Part shown: positions 32,401 through 43,113 of the stretch, one piece after another
How positions within the stretch are numbered: position 1 is the stretch's first letter
How the letters are laid out: each line of letters begins with the position of its first letter
Source of the DNA: Puccinia triticina
Lineage: Eukaryota; Basidiomycota; Pucciniomycetes; Pucciniales; Pucciniaceae
Direction of reading: 5' to 3'
Assembly: GCF_026914185.1 (NCBI RefSeq)
Contig: NC_070573.1
Coordinates: forward strand, 3,961,501-4,025,500
DNA: 64,000 bases
Notes under the pieces: generated by a model
What the model was told of the DNA's origin: nothing
The model's input: only the letters and a program-made list of their open reading frames with translations
Database searches by the model: none
Position numbers and translations under genes: made by a program

Positions 32401-33930
32401 AGCTCGTCCGACAGCACCAGGTTCTCGAGCGGGCGCGGCTTGAAGAAGGCGCCCGGCAGCACGCCCGATGCGCCGTTGTCCGGGTAGCTGGCCGAGGAGA
32501 ACTCGGGCTCCTGGTCGTCGTCGCCGAGCTTCTCGAACTGGTACAACGCACTGCCATCCGCAAGTTAGGTTACAGTAGTAAGTGGGTGTATGTGTGTGTG
32601 TGTGTGGGTGGACTGACTGGTTCCCGGTCTCGGCGGCCACGAAGAGGAAGCCGGACTTGAGGATGGTCAGACTGGAGGCGACGGGCACGGTGTCGAAGTA
32701 CTTGATCTTGAGTGCCTGGACCTGCTCGTCTTCGTGGTCGATGGTGACCTTGAACAGGTCGCCCTGCTCGGACTGGATGAGGAAGAAGAACGCGCCCTGA
32801 TCGTCCGGCAGAGATCAGCCTTTTTGCGGTGGTGGTGGGAAGGAGGGGAGAGCACTGACGCGCATCTTGTGCATGACGGCGGCGACGATGAGGAGGCCCT
32901 GTGCGGGGTCGGCGAGGGCGGAGTTGCGCTTGGGGATGGGGACGCGGTGCTCGGGGACGTTGGGGTGCTTGTAGATGAGCATGTCCTCGCAGCACACGAT
33001 CACGCCCGAGGGCCCGTCGAACTTGTCTGGCTGGCTGGGGCTCTGGCCGCCGGGCACCTGGAGGAGCATGTTGGCGCGGGGCTCGGTGGGCTCGGACCAC
33101 TTGCGGACGACGTGGTTGAGGCCGAGGTCGAGTTCGTAGTAGGTGAGCATCTGGAGGGGTGAGTATGTGTGTGTGTCTTCAGTCAGTATGTGTGTGTCTT
33201 CAGTCAGTATGTGTGTGTCTTCAGTCAGTATGTGTGTGAAGCACCTTCTCGGCTGCATTGAATGCCTCTCCCGTCGGGTCCTGGTCAGCCTCGCCGTAGT
33301 CGACCTCGAGTGCGGCGAAGAGGGGGTTTTCGAAGCCGACGTCGACGCCGACGATGTGGTGGATGATGGCGTTGGACTTGTGGGCCTCGAGGGGGGAGGA
33401 GATGGTGAGGTTTGCGGCGGCGTCTGTTTGGTTTGTTTGGTTTGTTAGTTAGTTAGTGTTGGGTGTTTGTGTTGTGTGCCTGACTGACCGCGGTTGAGGA
33501 TGTAGACCAGCTTGCTCTTCTCGACTGCTGCGACCATGACGGCGCGGCCCTTGGGGTCGGTGGCGAGGAACTGGCCGGGGACGACCCTGCGTGCGCCGGA
33601 CTTGCCGAAGGTCTCCTGGTGGAGCTTGATGAAGGTGTTCGTGGCAGGGTCGAACTCGAGGACGACGATCCGGCCGGAGTCTGAGCCGAGGATGAGCAGG
33701 TCCTTGGCGGCGCCGGTGAGTCTGAAGGGGGCGAGTGCGCGGATGGAGGCGAAGGCGTGTTCGGTGGCGAGGGAGGTGAGTCTGCCGGTGGCGGGGTCTG
33801 GGCGGAGCAGCTCGAGGGTGGTGCCGGCGCGGCAGACGCAGATGTCCTGCTGGCGGGTGCCGGCGAAGCAGCCGACGGCGGCGGCGGTGATGGCCGCGGG
33901 CGGGAGCAGGGTGAGGTTGTAGAGGTGCAT
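29438..33930 (-). CDS. RSE1: Splicing factor 3B subunit 3 (RSE1 / SF3b130)
   Basis: Fourteen exons (33930-33489, 33423-33245, 33150-32860, 32796-32618, 32550-31552, 31490-31278, 31216-31048, 30985-30878, 30817-30599, 30533-30229, 30163-30081, 30002-29777, 29715-29655, 29590-29438) join in phase to 1208 residues; the human protein has 1217. It begins [11 protein letters not shown] and shows family blocks in order: [55 protein letters not shown], the long exon with GPPTNVWT and [16 protein letters not shown], the helical insert, [20 protein letters not shown], and VDGDLCEAF near the end. These make the three beta-propellers and C-terminal helical domain of the SF3b scaffold that holds SF3B1 and PHF5A at the branch site in the U2 snRNP, in the nucleus. 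Introns are short and several have C-runs on the coding strand. A decayed retrotransposon lies directly upstream, so the promoter must be within a few hundred bases. Confidence 0.95.
33151..33244 (-). repeat. Short tandem repeat inside RSE1 intron 2
   Basis: Three copies of a 21-base unit (TATGTGTGTGTCTTCAGTCAG on the + strand with slight variation) fill most of this 94-base intron. Confidence 0.8.
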
Positions 33931-34531
33931 GTTGCGGGTGAGGAGGAACCCTGCACTTGGTACCGCCGGGCTTGTGCCGCCCAGGCGAGCGTTTCGGGCG
34001 CGCCCGCTCCTGCCAAGCAGTCGCGGTTGCTGCGCTCCGCATACCCAGCAAAAGGGCTCGAAGGGCTCTACCCCCCTCAGGAGGGAGCCTAGTATGCCTG
34101 GCTGTGTGTGGGTCGAGAGGGAGGAAATGCCTGTGTCCTCACTGAGGTGAGGCCAAGACACTTTCCCCTGATAGCTCAGGGAGTGGGGGACGAGGCGCCA
34201 AGCCCACTCTCTCCGGCTCTGCAGGAGCCTGAGCCCGGGCGGCGAAAACCCCCTACTCCTGGAGTGACAGATAATTTGTTGTGTATTACTGCTGAGATTC
34301 CCTCTTCGCCCACGCTGTCGCCAAATCTTTGAGGAGGTTAATCGTGGCCGTCTTCTCTTCGCGTGAGTGAAAGGCCTGATGTAGAGTTGGTAGCATTCGG
34401 AGACCCAGCGCCCGAGTTCGCATATCTCGTCTGTTGGGACCCCAAGCGCGTATCGGAGGGAAGCGCCACCGACGCGGAAAGAGTGACCTGATATGCCCTC
34501 GAAGCCTCCTTCGCTCCAGCAACGGTGGGCC

Positions 34532-35000
34532 ACTACGCTAAAGGGCCACTTAGCGTTAGCGTAGCGGCAAAAAGCGCCCGCCCATTTTGAGTAGCGTGAG
34601 CGCCGCTACGCTGCGCTACTTTTCAGCGGCGCTAACAGCGCACCAATTGTTTGTTAGTGTTAGCGCCCCGCTACAGTCACTAAGCTACGCTGCGCTGCGC
34701 TACAGCGCTTTTAGTGGAAAAAAAGGCCTTTTTTTCAGCTAAAAGCACTGTGGCGCACCGTAGCGCGCGCTCTTTTGCGCCCTGCGTGTGTAGCGTTAGC
34801 GCAATCGCGCGCATCTGCGCTAACAGCTAAATTAGCTGCGCACCCTTTGCGCGTAGCATTAGCGCAGAGAAGGCGCAATTCCGCTAACGCTACGCTAAAA
34901 TTTAGCGGAATTCCGCTACGCTACGCCACGCTAACGCTACGCTAAAATTTAGCGGAATTCCGCTACGCTACGCCACGCTAACGCTACAGTTAGTGTAGCT
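34532..35000. mobile_element. 469-bp MITE rich in GCTACGC repeats, in the recombinase gene
   Basis: The block is built of CGCTAACGC/TAGCGTAGC motifs and contains a tandem about 50-bp repeat (34881-34985). It is flanked by GGCC on both sides (34528-31 and 35001-04). Removing the block and one GGCC rejoins the recombinase reading frame, so it is an insertion. Ends are roughly inverted (ACTACGCTAA / TTAGTGTAGCT). Confidence 0.65.
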
Positions 35001-35697
35001 GGCCCACCATTGGCTCCAGACTGACTGGAGGCGTGGTACTACCGTTGTCTTGGTTAGGTGTCGCCTCGATTTGTTTGGGTTGTACCCGAACAGTGAGGTG
35101 TTCTGATCTCTGGCTTCTTGTAGTCGGCATTTCACCGCCATCACCGGGCACAACAGATTGTTTGTTGGCCTGAGCTGTATGTACTGCACCTCTCCAGGTT
35201 TGCAGGTCTTTGCGTTCCAAAGTCGCAGGAAAAGGATTGAGTCGGTTTGTTTGTCGGGGAGCACTACGTCCGACGTGAGCAACGAGACTGCTGTCCGGAG
35301 CGGTCCTGTCGTTGCTTCGTATGTCAATTCGGCCAAGTGAGCCATTCCCCAAAAAGCCACCAGCGCCAGATCAAAAACCGCCAGGTCTCTTGGTCCTCCT
35401 TTTACCAAAATCTTTGTCAGAAATAGCAGGTGTTTCAATTTGACTGCCTTCTTTTTTGGCCTGGATGGTAGCAGGGCGTCTGATTTGGCCGCCGCGCGCA
35501 GGAGAACGCTTACTTGTTGCTTGGCTTGGTCTGGCTACGGCTCGTCGTGGTATTTGTGCCAAGCTTGCAAACCAAAAAGGTACTTCTGGATGGTTCCTGC
35601 GGCGACTTCGTGTCTTGTCGTCTGTTCCTCGTTGCGGTTGGCCCAGAACACAAAACCAACGATGTCTTTAGCTGTCGCTGGTAGTAGGAAAGGTACC

Positions 35698-36392
35698 TGT
35701 GAAGTGACAAACTAAAGGTGTATTTTGAGTAAGTTTAACATGATGGCAATGAGAAATACACAAAAGAAAATAAATGTACCCAAAGGCAAGAGACAACAAG
35801 AGGTCAGTGAACAAGGAGAAGAAAGGAGGACACAGGACACAATAAAGGAAAGAAGCAGAACTGGAAAGAACAAATGTCAATGTCGGTCAGTCGAGAAAGT
35901 CTTCTGAGATAAACATACTGGTCTATTGAGCTACTTGAGGCGGAGTCTTGACGGTCGACGGCTTGTCAATAGGAAGGGAAAGAGACTTCGCGAATAGATC
36001 ACTGGAGGAAGTCAATGGAAGAGGATCTTTTGAAGATTGAGAGCGGAGCAGATAAGAAAAGGAGATCAATAGATGATGATATTGATAATGGAGGAACAGC
36101 TGACATTGTGATGATGTGATGAATGATATATGAGCTATAAGGCAACAAATGTTGTTGCAGGTTCCCCAAAGGAAAAAGTCAAAGGTGTGAATAAGCAACA
36201 AGTTTATATATGAGAAATTCAAAGGTGGAGAGGATCAAGTGGAGTTCTTGCAGGAGCAAATCAAGAGTCATAGCAGAGGTTCGATCAAAATGATGTCATT
36301 TTGAAGGAACAAGATTTGGAGTATGAGGACCAAGCTTTGGAGTATGAGGTTGAGCTTTGGAGTACTAGAGGGATGAGGCACTAACATCAACA
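35698..36392. mobile_element. Solo LTR (695 bp) inserted in the recombinase gene, 5-bp duplication
   Basis: It begins TGTGAAGTGAC and ends CATCAACA (TG...CA), flanked by GTACC on both sides (35693-97 and 36393-97). The recombinase reading frame continues across the site. No internal coding region remains, so it arose by recombination between two LTRs. Confidence 0.85.
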
Positions 36393-36991
36393 GTACCTGC
36401 GAAATGGATTTTTGGTACCACATAAACTTTTTCACCGCTGTGTTGTAACTATTTATTGTGTTGGGGCTGAAACCCCGGAGGAATTGACGGTTTAGGGCTG
36501 TTGGCTTGAGTTGTAAAACGCCATTTGACGTGAAAGCTGTCCATTTGTTATAGAGCATTTCCCAAATTCCACTTTGGACAGAGTATGGCTTGCTGCTGGT
36601 TGTCTGTTGCTCTATTATGCGGGCGGGCCTAGTGACTACACCGTTACGCAGTGTGTTAAGCGGGGACTTTCCCCGCGCCTCTTCTCCCTTGGCCCCTCTT
36701 CTTTTCTTGGCGGCCCGTGGGCCCGGCCTGAGTTTGTTTTGAGCGGGGTGCTTAGCTTTCTTCCCTCCACCGGTGGCGGGAAGTGTTGTCTCTTGGCACA
36801 TGGAATAGAGTAAAACATGTGGGTCATGTGCGCTTTAAGAAATATCTGCGGTGCAGGTCTATCTGGATTGCCTCTTTGCATCGTACAGGATGTCAAAAAC
36901 AACACAAAAAGGAGGGGGTATGGGGGGGGGGGGATTGGGAACAACTCTAGGCTGCAAAGACAAACCAACAACTTAGAAAACTACGGGAGCT

Positions 36992-38589
36992 TTACGGTGT
37001 GGCCTCCGGGCCTTGTTCCGTGAGCCATACATTCAGGTCCTCTGGCAAAATGATTGGGACAAAAGCGGCTGCAGCGTGGCCCAACAAGTCTCCTCTTGAC
37101 AGGCCGTCCGCTTTGTTTTTGGCAGAGGTCACTCTCTTTGCGACTAGGTCGAGCTCGATGTCTACCAGTATCAACTGTATGCGTTTCCACTCCTCCTTTA
37201 CCCATTTGTCATTTGATTTCCAATTGTGAACAAGGCCTTCTCTCCATACTGCTAACATTTTCCCTTGGCGGATATTCAGCTTCCGAAGCATTAGCAGGCC
37301 TATCCTTATTGCCACTGTTTTGAGCCAAGCAATTGTCCTTTTTGGTATCAACATTTGGCTCCATCCTTCTATTGCCTTGAAACGGGACCACCGGGAGCCT
37401 ATTAGCACGCCTACACCATACAATGAGTACGCATCTCCTACCCAATCTATCTCCGTTGGGTCGGGGTTTGCTACTAGCCTTGTGTTGGTGAACGGCAGCA
37501 GTGTGTCAAGCCAGAAGTGAAGGTCTTCTCTTGCGTCTTGCGGGGTGAAACAGGTGGCCTTTTTGTGTTGCCAGTTCTTCAGCCACCGGTAGATCAAACA
37601 GAGGTGACATTGTAGCTGAGGGAGGAGCATAGATACGTGATTCAAACGTCCTGCTAGTACCTCTACCTGGTTCAGCAAGGCCTGGTGGTCCAGGCGTAGA
37701 AATTCTCTTATTTGTTGTATTTGTTCCGCTAATTTTTTCTCTGGTAGGCGGACTTTCTTCTCTTTGCCGTTCCACAGAAAACCGATAAACTTCTGTTTGG
37801 GTTGGAAATGAGAGAATTTGGTCTTGTTTGTCTTCACGCCTAGTTCGGTGGACCATTTCACAATGTCAGTCATTGAGACCGTTGATTTGTGGGTTTTGAT
37901 GAAAAGGTTGTCATCGACCCAGCGGAAAATTTCCAGCACGTCAAACTCATGCTTCATCAGGTTCTTCCATGCGTCTGCCGGCCTTCCAAAAGAGCCGCAT
38001 CTGGCTACCCCTCCAAAAGTGATCCTAGTGTTGAGCACTATTTTGTCTTCAAAATCCTTGATCATTAGGTATGGCCATTGTCCTGGCGATATGCCTTTTC
38101 CCAATCAAAAAGGGCTAGCAGGACTGGTTGGTCGATCTTCCTGAAAAATCTGGACACTTGAGCAAAATCGTCCCATGTAGTCGCAAAATTTTCCGCATCT
38201 ACAAACAAGTTGACTGACAGTACAAGTGGATTGTTTTGTGGGACCAAGAGTTCGTTGATTGGTTGAAACAATCTGTCTCCATTTATTACCGCTCCTAGCG
38301 GACTTTTCCTGAAGAACGGGAAAACTGTGTATACCTCCTCGGGTTTGTAGGGGCCAAACATCCTGTTCACGGCGATCTCCTTTTGGATGGACTCTTGTAT
38401 CTTTTCTTTTGCCAGCCAGGCCAACAAGTGGTTAGGAGGTGTATAGTGTGGGAGATTGCCTACATGGTGTTTTGGTATGCCTTGGTTGAAGCCTTCCCAG
38501 AAACCCACTATCACGTCTTGGTATTCTTCCCATAGGTTTGCGTTTCTCAGCGCCGACTCCCATAGCGGAATATTCATCTCGCAGCGCAC
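36992..38589 (-). pseudogene. Reverse transcriptase / RNase H of the DIRS/Ngaro-type element
   Basis: The reverse transcriptase begins before GPYKPEEVYTVFPFF and includes LLALFDWEKAYRQ, ITFGGVARCGSFGRPADAW and the catalytic FRWVDDNLF (x-x-D-D). It is followed by a thumb region and an RNase H-like part around EIDWVGDAYSLYGVGVLI. Near 38085 the frame is broken: DWEKAYRQ is followed directly by GQWPYLMIKDF in another frame, so several codons are lost. The domain ends near 36992 with an acidic-Pro tail. Confidence 0.88.
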
Positions 38590-39099
38590 TGTTGTCGGCC
38601 AGTCTGCTGGTCTTTTCTGACTCTCACTGCGCTCTGTTTGGCTCTCTGTTGCTTGTGTTTCTAGCTGAAGGTTTTCATTGCTGTTGTCAATAGGTTTGTA
38701 GGGCTGGTAACCATGGCTTTCAGATAGGAAACAAGACCAAAGAAAAATCCAAAAAAGAAAGCAATAGTATGGAGCTCATGACAGACTTAGTATAACATGT
38801 TTGGATTGGATGGACAGTGGAAGAGAAAAAGGAAATAACAGGCTTTTGGTTTGGGAAGCAGTCACACTGGGTGTGTACAAAAGTTGAAGAAAACAATTTT
38901 GTCTTTTTTAAGGAAAACGTGGGCCCTACTTTGGTTGTGCTGGGTTGGCTTGGTGACTTATCAGACGTAAGGGAGGAAAAATCCACCTTGTCAGTTGGGC
39001 ATTCTTTGCTGCTACGCTGCCGGTTTTGTCTCACCTAGCGACTGGGTCCCTTAAGACCATTTGTCCGTTTCCCGGGTGGCTCTGCTGGCTCGCCATTTG

Positions 39100-40480
39100 C
39101 TGCTTGTGGTATTGCGGGTTGAAACGCTTCCCGCGGTAGCCGTTCCTGCCTTGCCCTCGCTGCCTAGGGGGTCACTGCTGTTGCCACTGACCCGGTGGTG
39201 CGAAATGTGGCGGGCCTGAGTGGCTTTGGCCAGGGAAATTGAACTGGTGCATCATTGCTGGCGGGGCTTGGTATGGCATACCCTGAGGTTGGTAGCCTGG
39301 GTTGAAAACCAGGTTAGAGATGGACTTGCGGTATTTTGTCTTCACTGCCAGCATATTTGGCTGGGATGAAGTAATCCCAGTTTAACTGGGATGCACTCAA
39401 CCAATTCAAAATGGGTTGATCTTGGCCAATGAAATATAAATCCAAGGGGGGTACCTTGTATTTATATTTCATCAGTTGAGATCAACCAAGTTTAAATTGG
39501 TTGTGTTCATCCCAGTTTAACTTGGATAACCTTAACCCAGCTGATTATGCTGGCAGTGCTTTGGCATGCCCGTGATTGGGTCTATACCGTCCCTTGGGCC
39601 TCCCAGAGCGTATGGGTTGTCTTTGAAACCCAAACCATCAAAACTGCGGGCATCCGCGTATGCCTCCTGGGCCATGTTGGATTGGAACACAGATATGTTC
39701 AGGAAGCCTTCCACTCCGTTGACCGTTACTCGATGCGCAAAGGCGTTGGTGCAGAGGTGGATGTCGTACCTTAATGCTTCCATAGACCCGTCTTTCAGGT
39801 GGATTCTATTGGCATTGGATTTGTGTTTGAGAAGCCAGCCCGCTACCGTTGGGTACCTATAGATCTCTGCTAACGACTCATAGAAACCACAATGGTTTAT
39901 GGTCCAGTTGCCAAACGTTTGCTCCCAATCACTCGGGTATTTGAAAACGGTGTACTGGTGTTGGTCGCCTGACAAGCTTTCCAACCTTGGCTTCTTCTCC
40001 GTCGTATACAGTATTGCGGTGTCCTGCCAGCCCTTGTTGAATATGGTTAGCGGTAAAGGACCTATTTTTGAGTGATCGTTAGTTCTACCTTCTTTCTCAT
40101 TCCAATTGCTTTTTCTTTTATTGGTGAAGGGACGTTTGCTTGCCTTTTATCTCTTTCATATTCCTGTCAAAGAACGGAGGAAGTCCTTGGTCTAGGAACG
40201 TATTGACTTTGGTTCGGAACAGCACAATACTGTTTTCCTTCACCGGCTCCACGTTTCCCTTCTCTTTCTCCATGTGCTTCACTACGGTCAAGGCGGCTTT
40301 TTTTGGTTGTTCTTCTTTGGAGATCCCTGGTAAAGCGTTCAAGATCTTATCTGCTTTCGCCGCATCGCCTGACATTTGGGCCTCTAGCGCCATCTTTAAT
40401 AGTTTCACTTTGGCGTCTGGTTCTTTGGCTGTGGGGTGGTTTTCCGATCAAATTAAAAAATTATTGGTTCAGGATGTTGT
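39100..40480 (-). pseudogene. Gag-like region of the DIRS/Ngaro-type element
   Basis: Pieces in several frames: a helical N-terminal part (KLLKMALEAQMSGDAAKADKIL, about 40408-40118), a central part (39984-39542, with YPSDWEQTFGNWTINHCGFYESL and MAQEAYADARSF), and a Pro/Gln/His-rich tail (39354-39172). The layout and the position upstream of the reverse transcriptase suggest gag. Frame changes at about 40110-40000 and a MITE at 39360-39541 break it. Confidence 0.55.
39360..39541. mobile_element. 182-bp fold-back MITE in the gag region
   Basis: The two halves are imperfect reverse complements along nearly their full length (GCTGGGATGAAG...GAAATATAAATCCAAGG against its complement). The gag-like open frames resume on both sides. 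The target duplication could not be settled. Confidence 0.65.
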
Positions 40481-40640
40481 TCTCTTTGTTTGAGTTGGCT
40501 CTGCATTCAGGGATGCGTCTCACCTGTGCCTTTCGCAGTTCAAAGCATACTGATGATTTGAGGTTCTTTGCCGTCGTCCTCCTCTTCCAATCCTTCCGAT
40601 TGGGCGCCTTTGGCTGCCGCCTTCTCTGCAGCTAACGATA

Positions 40641-41489
40641 AATGTGACTTGGTCCTCCTGCCTGGAATGGCTCCTGGCGGATTAGCGTGGGGGAAGCTGA
40701 CTGTTGTGGTCTTCTCTGCTGGTGCAGTTCAGCTGGACCCTAGGTTTTGGACAGAGTGGGTCAGGTCATGTATGTCTGGCATTCTAGCTTTTGGTTTGTA
40801 AACAAAAAAAGATTGTAGATCTGTGTTTGTATATGTGAAAATCACTGATCTCATCTGGGAAAAAACTTTGTGCTGTGTGGATTTGCTTCTAGGAAAAGAC
40901 TAGAGCAAAAAAATGAAGGGATTTTCCCTGTGAGGAGACAGCGATGGCAGAAGAGCTTGGGTGCACGAGGGGAAGCTTGCGTGCCGAGCTCGAGTGGCTA
41001 CTTATTAGCCCTCTTGTCTTCTGCCCGGCTGCCTCCTGGGAAGCACATTCTCAGCTCAAGCCATTGCTCTCGGCTGGGAGAGAATGTGTGTCATGCTAGC
41101 ACGAGCTAGCCACAGGAGAATCCTCACTGGGATCTTCTAGCGTGTTGCACGCATGAAATGATCCTGTTGGTGGACAGTTCTAGGGGATCTGTTGTGGCTT
41201 GCGTGCGGGTTGGTGTAACAAACTGAAGAAGAGAAAATGGAAGGGAAATTCCCAGGCTGTCAAAACACAGTCTTCAACTAGGACACTATGAAAAAAAAAT
41301 CAAGCAATTGCTGTCAGTTGAAATGCGCAATCCAGGGTGAGACTTTAAGTTCATCCATGTTCATTCCATGATATATCATGGAGTAGCTCAGCATCAAAAG
41401 AAGATAGTGAGTATGGTTTAAGACTGTAGCTCAGTGTTGGACTTGGCGCACAGTCTTTGCATCTGCCTAGAGTCCCTGAGCCATCTGCC
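40641..41489. other. Right flank of the retrotransposon, no gene seen
   Basis: Probably contains the end of the tyrosine-recombinase element, but no terminal repeat matching 33.9-34.3 kb was found by eye. Confidence 0.35.
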
Positions 41490-42345
41490 TCAACACCTGC
41501 ACAGTAATGGTGCTCATTGATCATCAACAAGGATGTTTACTCCTTGTTGACCAGCCTTGGGAAGGATTCCTCCCCATCAACAAGAATAAGTGCCCATGTC
41601 AACTAGGAGGAATGCCTTGTGGTCAACAAGGGCATACTTGGGGCCCATGCTCACTGGGAGGGAGACCAGTCCACAACATGATACAACAGTCGACTGGGAG
41701 TAATCCCTTGCAGTCGACTGCTATACAACAACTTTGACCGGGAGGAATCCCTCCTCTTTGATAACATTACTGGGAGGAGTCCCTCCCGGTTGACTGCCAT
41801 ACACAGCAGTCCACCGGGAGGAGTCCCTCCCAGTCAACTGCCATACACAGCAGTCCATCGGGAGGAGTCCCTCCTGGTCGTCCCTCCTGGTCAAACACCA
41901 TATTGAGCAGTCAACTGGGAGGAGTCCCTCCTGGTCGGCTGCCATATTGAGCAGTCAACTGGGAGGAGTCCCTCCCGGTCAACTGCCATATCAAGCAATC
42001 AACTGGGAGGAGTCCCTCCCGGTTGACTGCCATATCAAGCAGTTGACTGGGAGGAGTCCCTCCTGGTCGACTTCCATACACAGCAGTCCACCGGGAGGAG
42101 TCCCTCCCAGTCAACTGCCATACACATCAGTCCACCGGGAGGAGTCTCTCCTGGTCGTCCCTCCCGATGGACTGCTGTGTATGGCATTCAACCAGGAGGG
42201 ACTCCTCCCAGTCAACTGCTCAATATGGCAGTTGACCGGGAGGGACTCCCCACGGTAATGTTATTGACCGGGAGGGATTCCTCCCGGTCAAAGTTGTTGC
42301 ATATAGCTTTAATTGACCAGGTGGGATTCCTCTTTGTCAACAAGG
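41490..42345. repeat. 44-bp palindromic satellite folded into a large inverted repeat
   Basis: From about 41750 to 42165 the sequence is a tandem array with a 44-base period. Each unit is itself an imperfect palindrome: GTCAACTGGGAGGAGTCC followed by CTCCCGGTCAACTGCC, joined by a spacer ATATTGAGCA or ATACACAGCA. At about 42165 the array turns round and the units continue as reverse complements to 42300. The outer arms also match: CAACAACTTTGACCGGGAGG on the left (from about 41726) against its complement near 42270-42300. There is no gene. Such DNA can form hairpins at two scales. Confidence 0.85.
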
Positions 42346-43113
42346 GCGTGTGAGCCCGCAGCCTGCAAGCTCACCAAACCTATCGCAAGAGTGTCACAGA
42401 CAGGGATCCGGCCGCCTACTTAGATCCCATTGCCCCGCACCCACCTAGCTCAGCAAGGAAGGACTGAGCTTCCCCTGAGCTAGGTAAGCATTCCCCTCTC
42501 CTTCTCTCCCATTGCTCTCTTCTCCCCTTCTTCTTCTCTTTCTCTTCTTCTCTCAATTGTATGAAGAAGGAAGGACTGACCTTCCCCTGAGCTAGCTCCT
42601 TTTGAAATACAAGCAGTACAGTGGTTCCAGAATCCCTCCAAGGATCCTCCCTTGCCCTTTGTCCCCGGCTCTCCGTGTCCCTCTTTGCTTAGTGAAGCTC
42701 CCCGCGTTGGGAGCTTACAGGGCGCTTACTCTTGTTGACCTGGAGGGATGGGGAGGTCAAGCATGTACCCGTGACCTTCAATGTGAGGGACTTTGGATGA
42801 GTCAGCTGGGGCAGCTGAGCATTTGCCTCAGGACTGAGTCTGCGCACCTCAGACCAAGCTTCCTGTACCTTAGTCTAGTGCATTTTGCACTATGGACTTA
42901 AGCTGAGGAAATTCCAAACTTTCCAGGGTGTACCACCCTGGGATTCATTTGTATGGGCCTGGTCTCAACTATTACATAGTCTGTCGTTTTCCGTTGACTC
43001 CCCGATCTCCCCGAAATCCCTAGCACCTCAGGCTCCCCCTCTCCTGCCTGCGAACCCCCTGCCCGACCTAGTCCGTCTCGGCATACCCATGGGCCTGCCG
43101 GCCGCCTCTCAGC
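42346..43113 (+). other. Upstream region of TSC1
   Basis: A pyrimidine-rich stretch (TCTTCTTCTC at 42490-42560) and a duplicated motif AGGAAGGACTGA(G/C)CTTCCCCTGAGCTAG (at 42455 and 42568). No gene or clear TATA box could be assigned. Confidence 0.4.

Larger units (their letters stand above)
34286..36801 (-). pseudogene. Tyrosine recombinase of the DIRS/Ngaro-type element (interrupted)
   Basis: The N-terminal core-binding part is at 36801-36393 (ending near SPNTINSYNTAVKKFMWYQ). The catalytic part resumes at 35692 after a solo LTR and runs to about 35005. After a second insertion the last part is at 34531-34286. The second half of the active site is visible: GHSFR (H-x-x-R) and the tyrosine in CYQLYIRPF. 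The upstream site that should hold the first catalytic arginine reads FWGMAHLAELTY, with His in its likely place (CAC, one G-to-A step from CGC). There is also a TAG stop near 35545 and a one-base frameshift near 34350. It is inactive. Confidence 0.8.
34286..40640 (-). mobile_element. Decayed tyrosine-recombinase retrotransposon (DIRS/Ngaro type)
   Basis: Read on the - strand, the order is a gag-like region (about 40480-39100), reverse transcriptase/RNase H (38589-36992) and tyrosine recombinase (36801-34286). That is the order of DIRS/Ngaro elements, which integrate with a tyrosine recombinase and make no target duplication. The outer ends could not be found. The right boundary lies somewhere between 40.5 and 41.4 kb; the left boundary lies between the recombinase stop and the RSE1 start (33930). 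Three younger insertions interrupt it (34532-35000, 35698-36392, 39360-39541), and each coding part has frameshifts or stops. Confidence 0.8.

Noticed and set aside
31648..32688. A 346-codon open frame and several others antisense or out of frame within RSE1
   Set aside because: RSE1 is conserved over its whole length in one frame; the others are its shadows in GC-rich sequence.
33445..34533. A recombinase-RSE1 fusion protein as the annotated gene
   Set aside because: The recombinase part is broken (frameshift near 34350 and insertions) and RSE1 has its normal start at 33930; the shared frame is noted only as a finding.
41750..42300. Regularly spaced repeats that could suggest a CRISPR array
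   Set aside because: The host is a eukaryote, the spacers are repeats too, and the units are palindromes in a tandem satellite.
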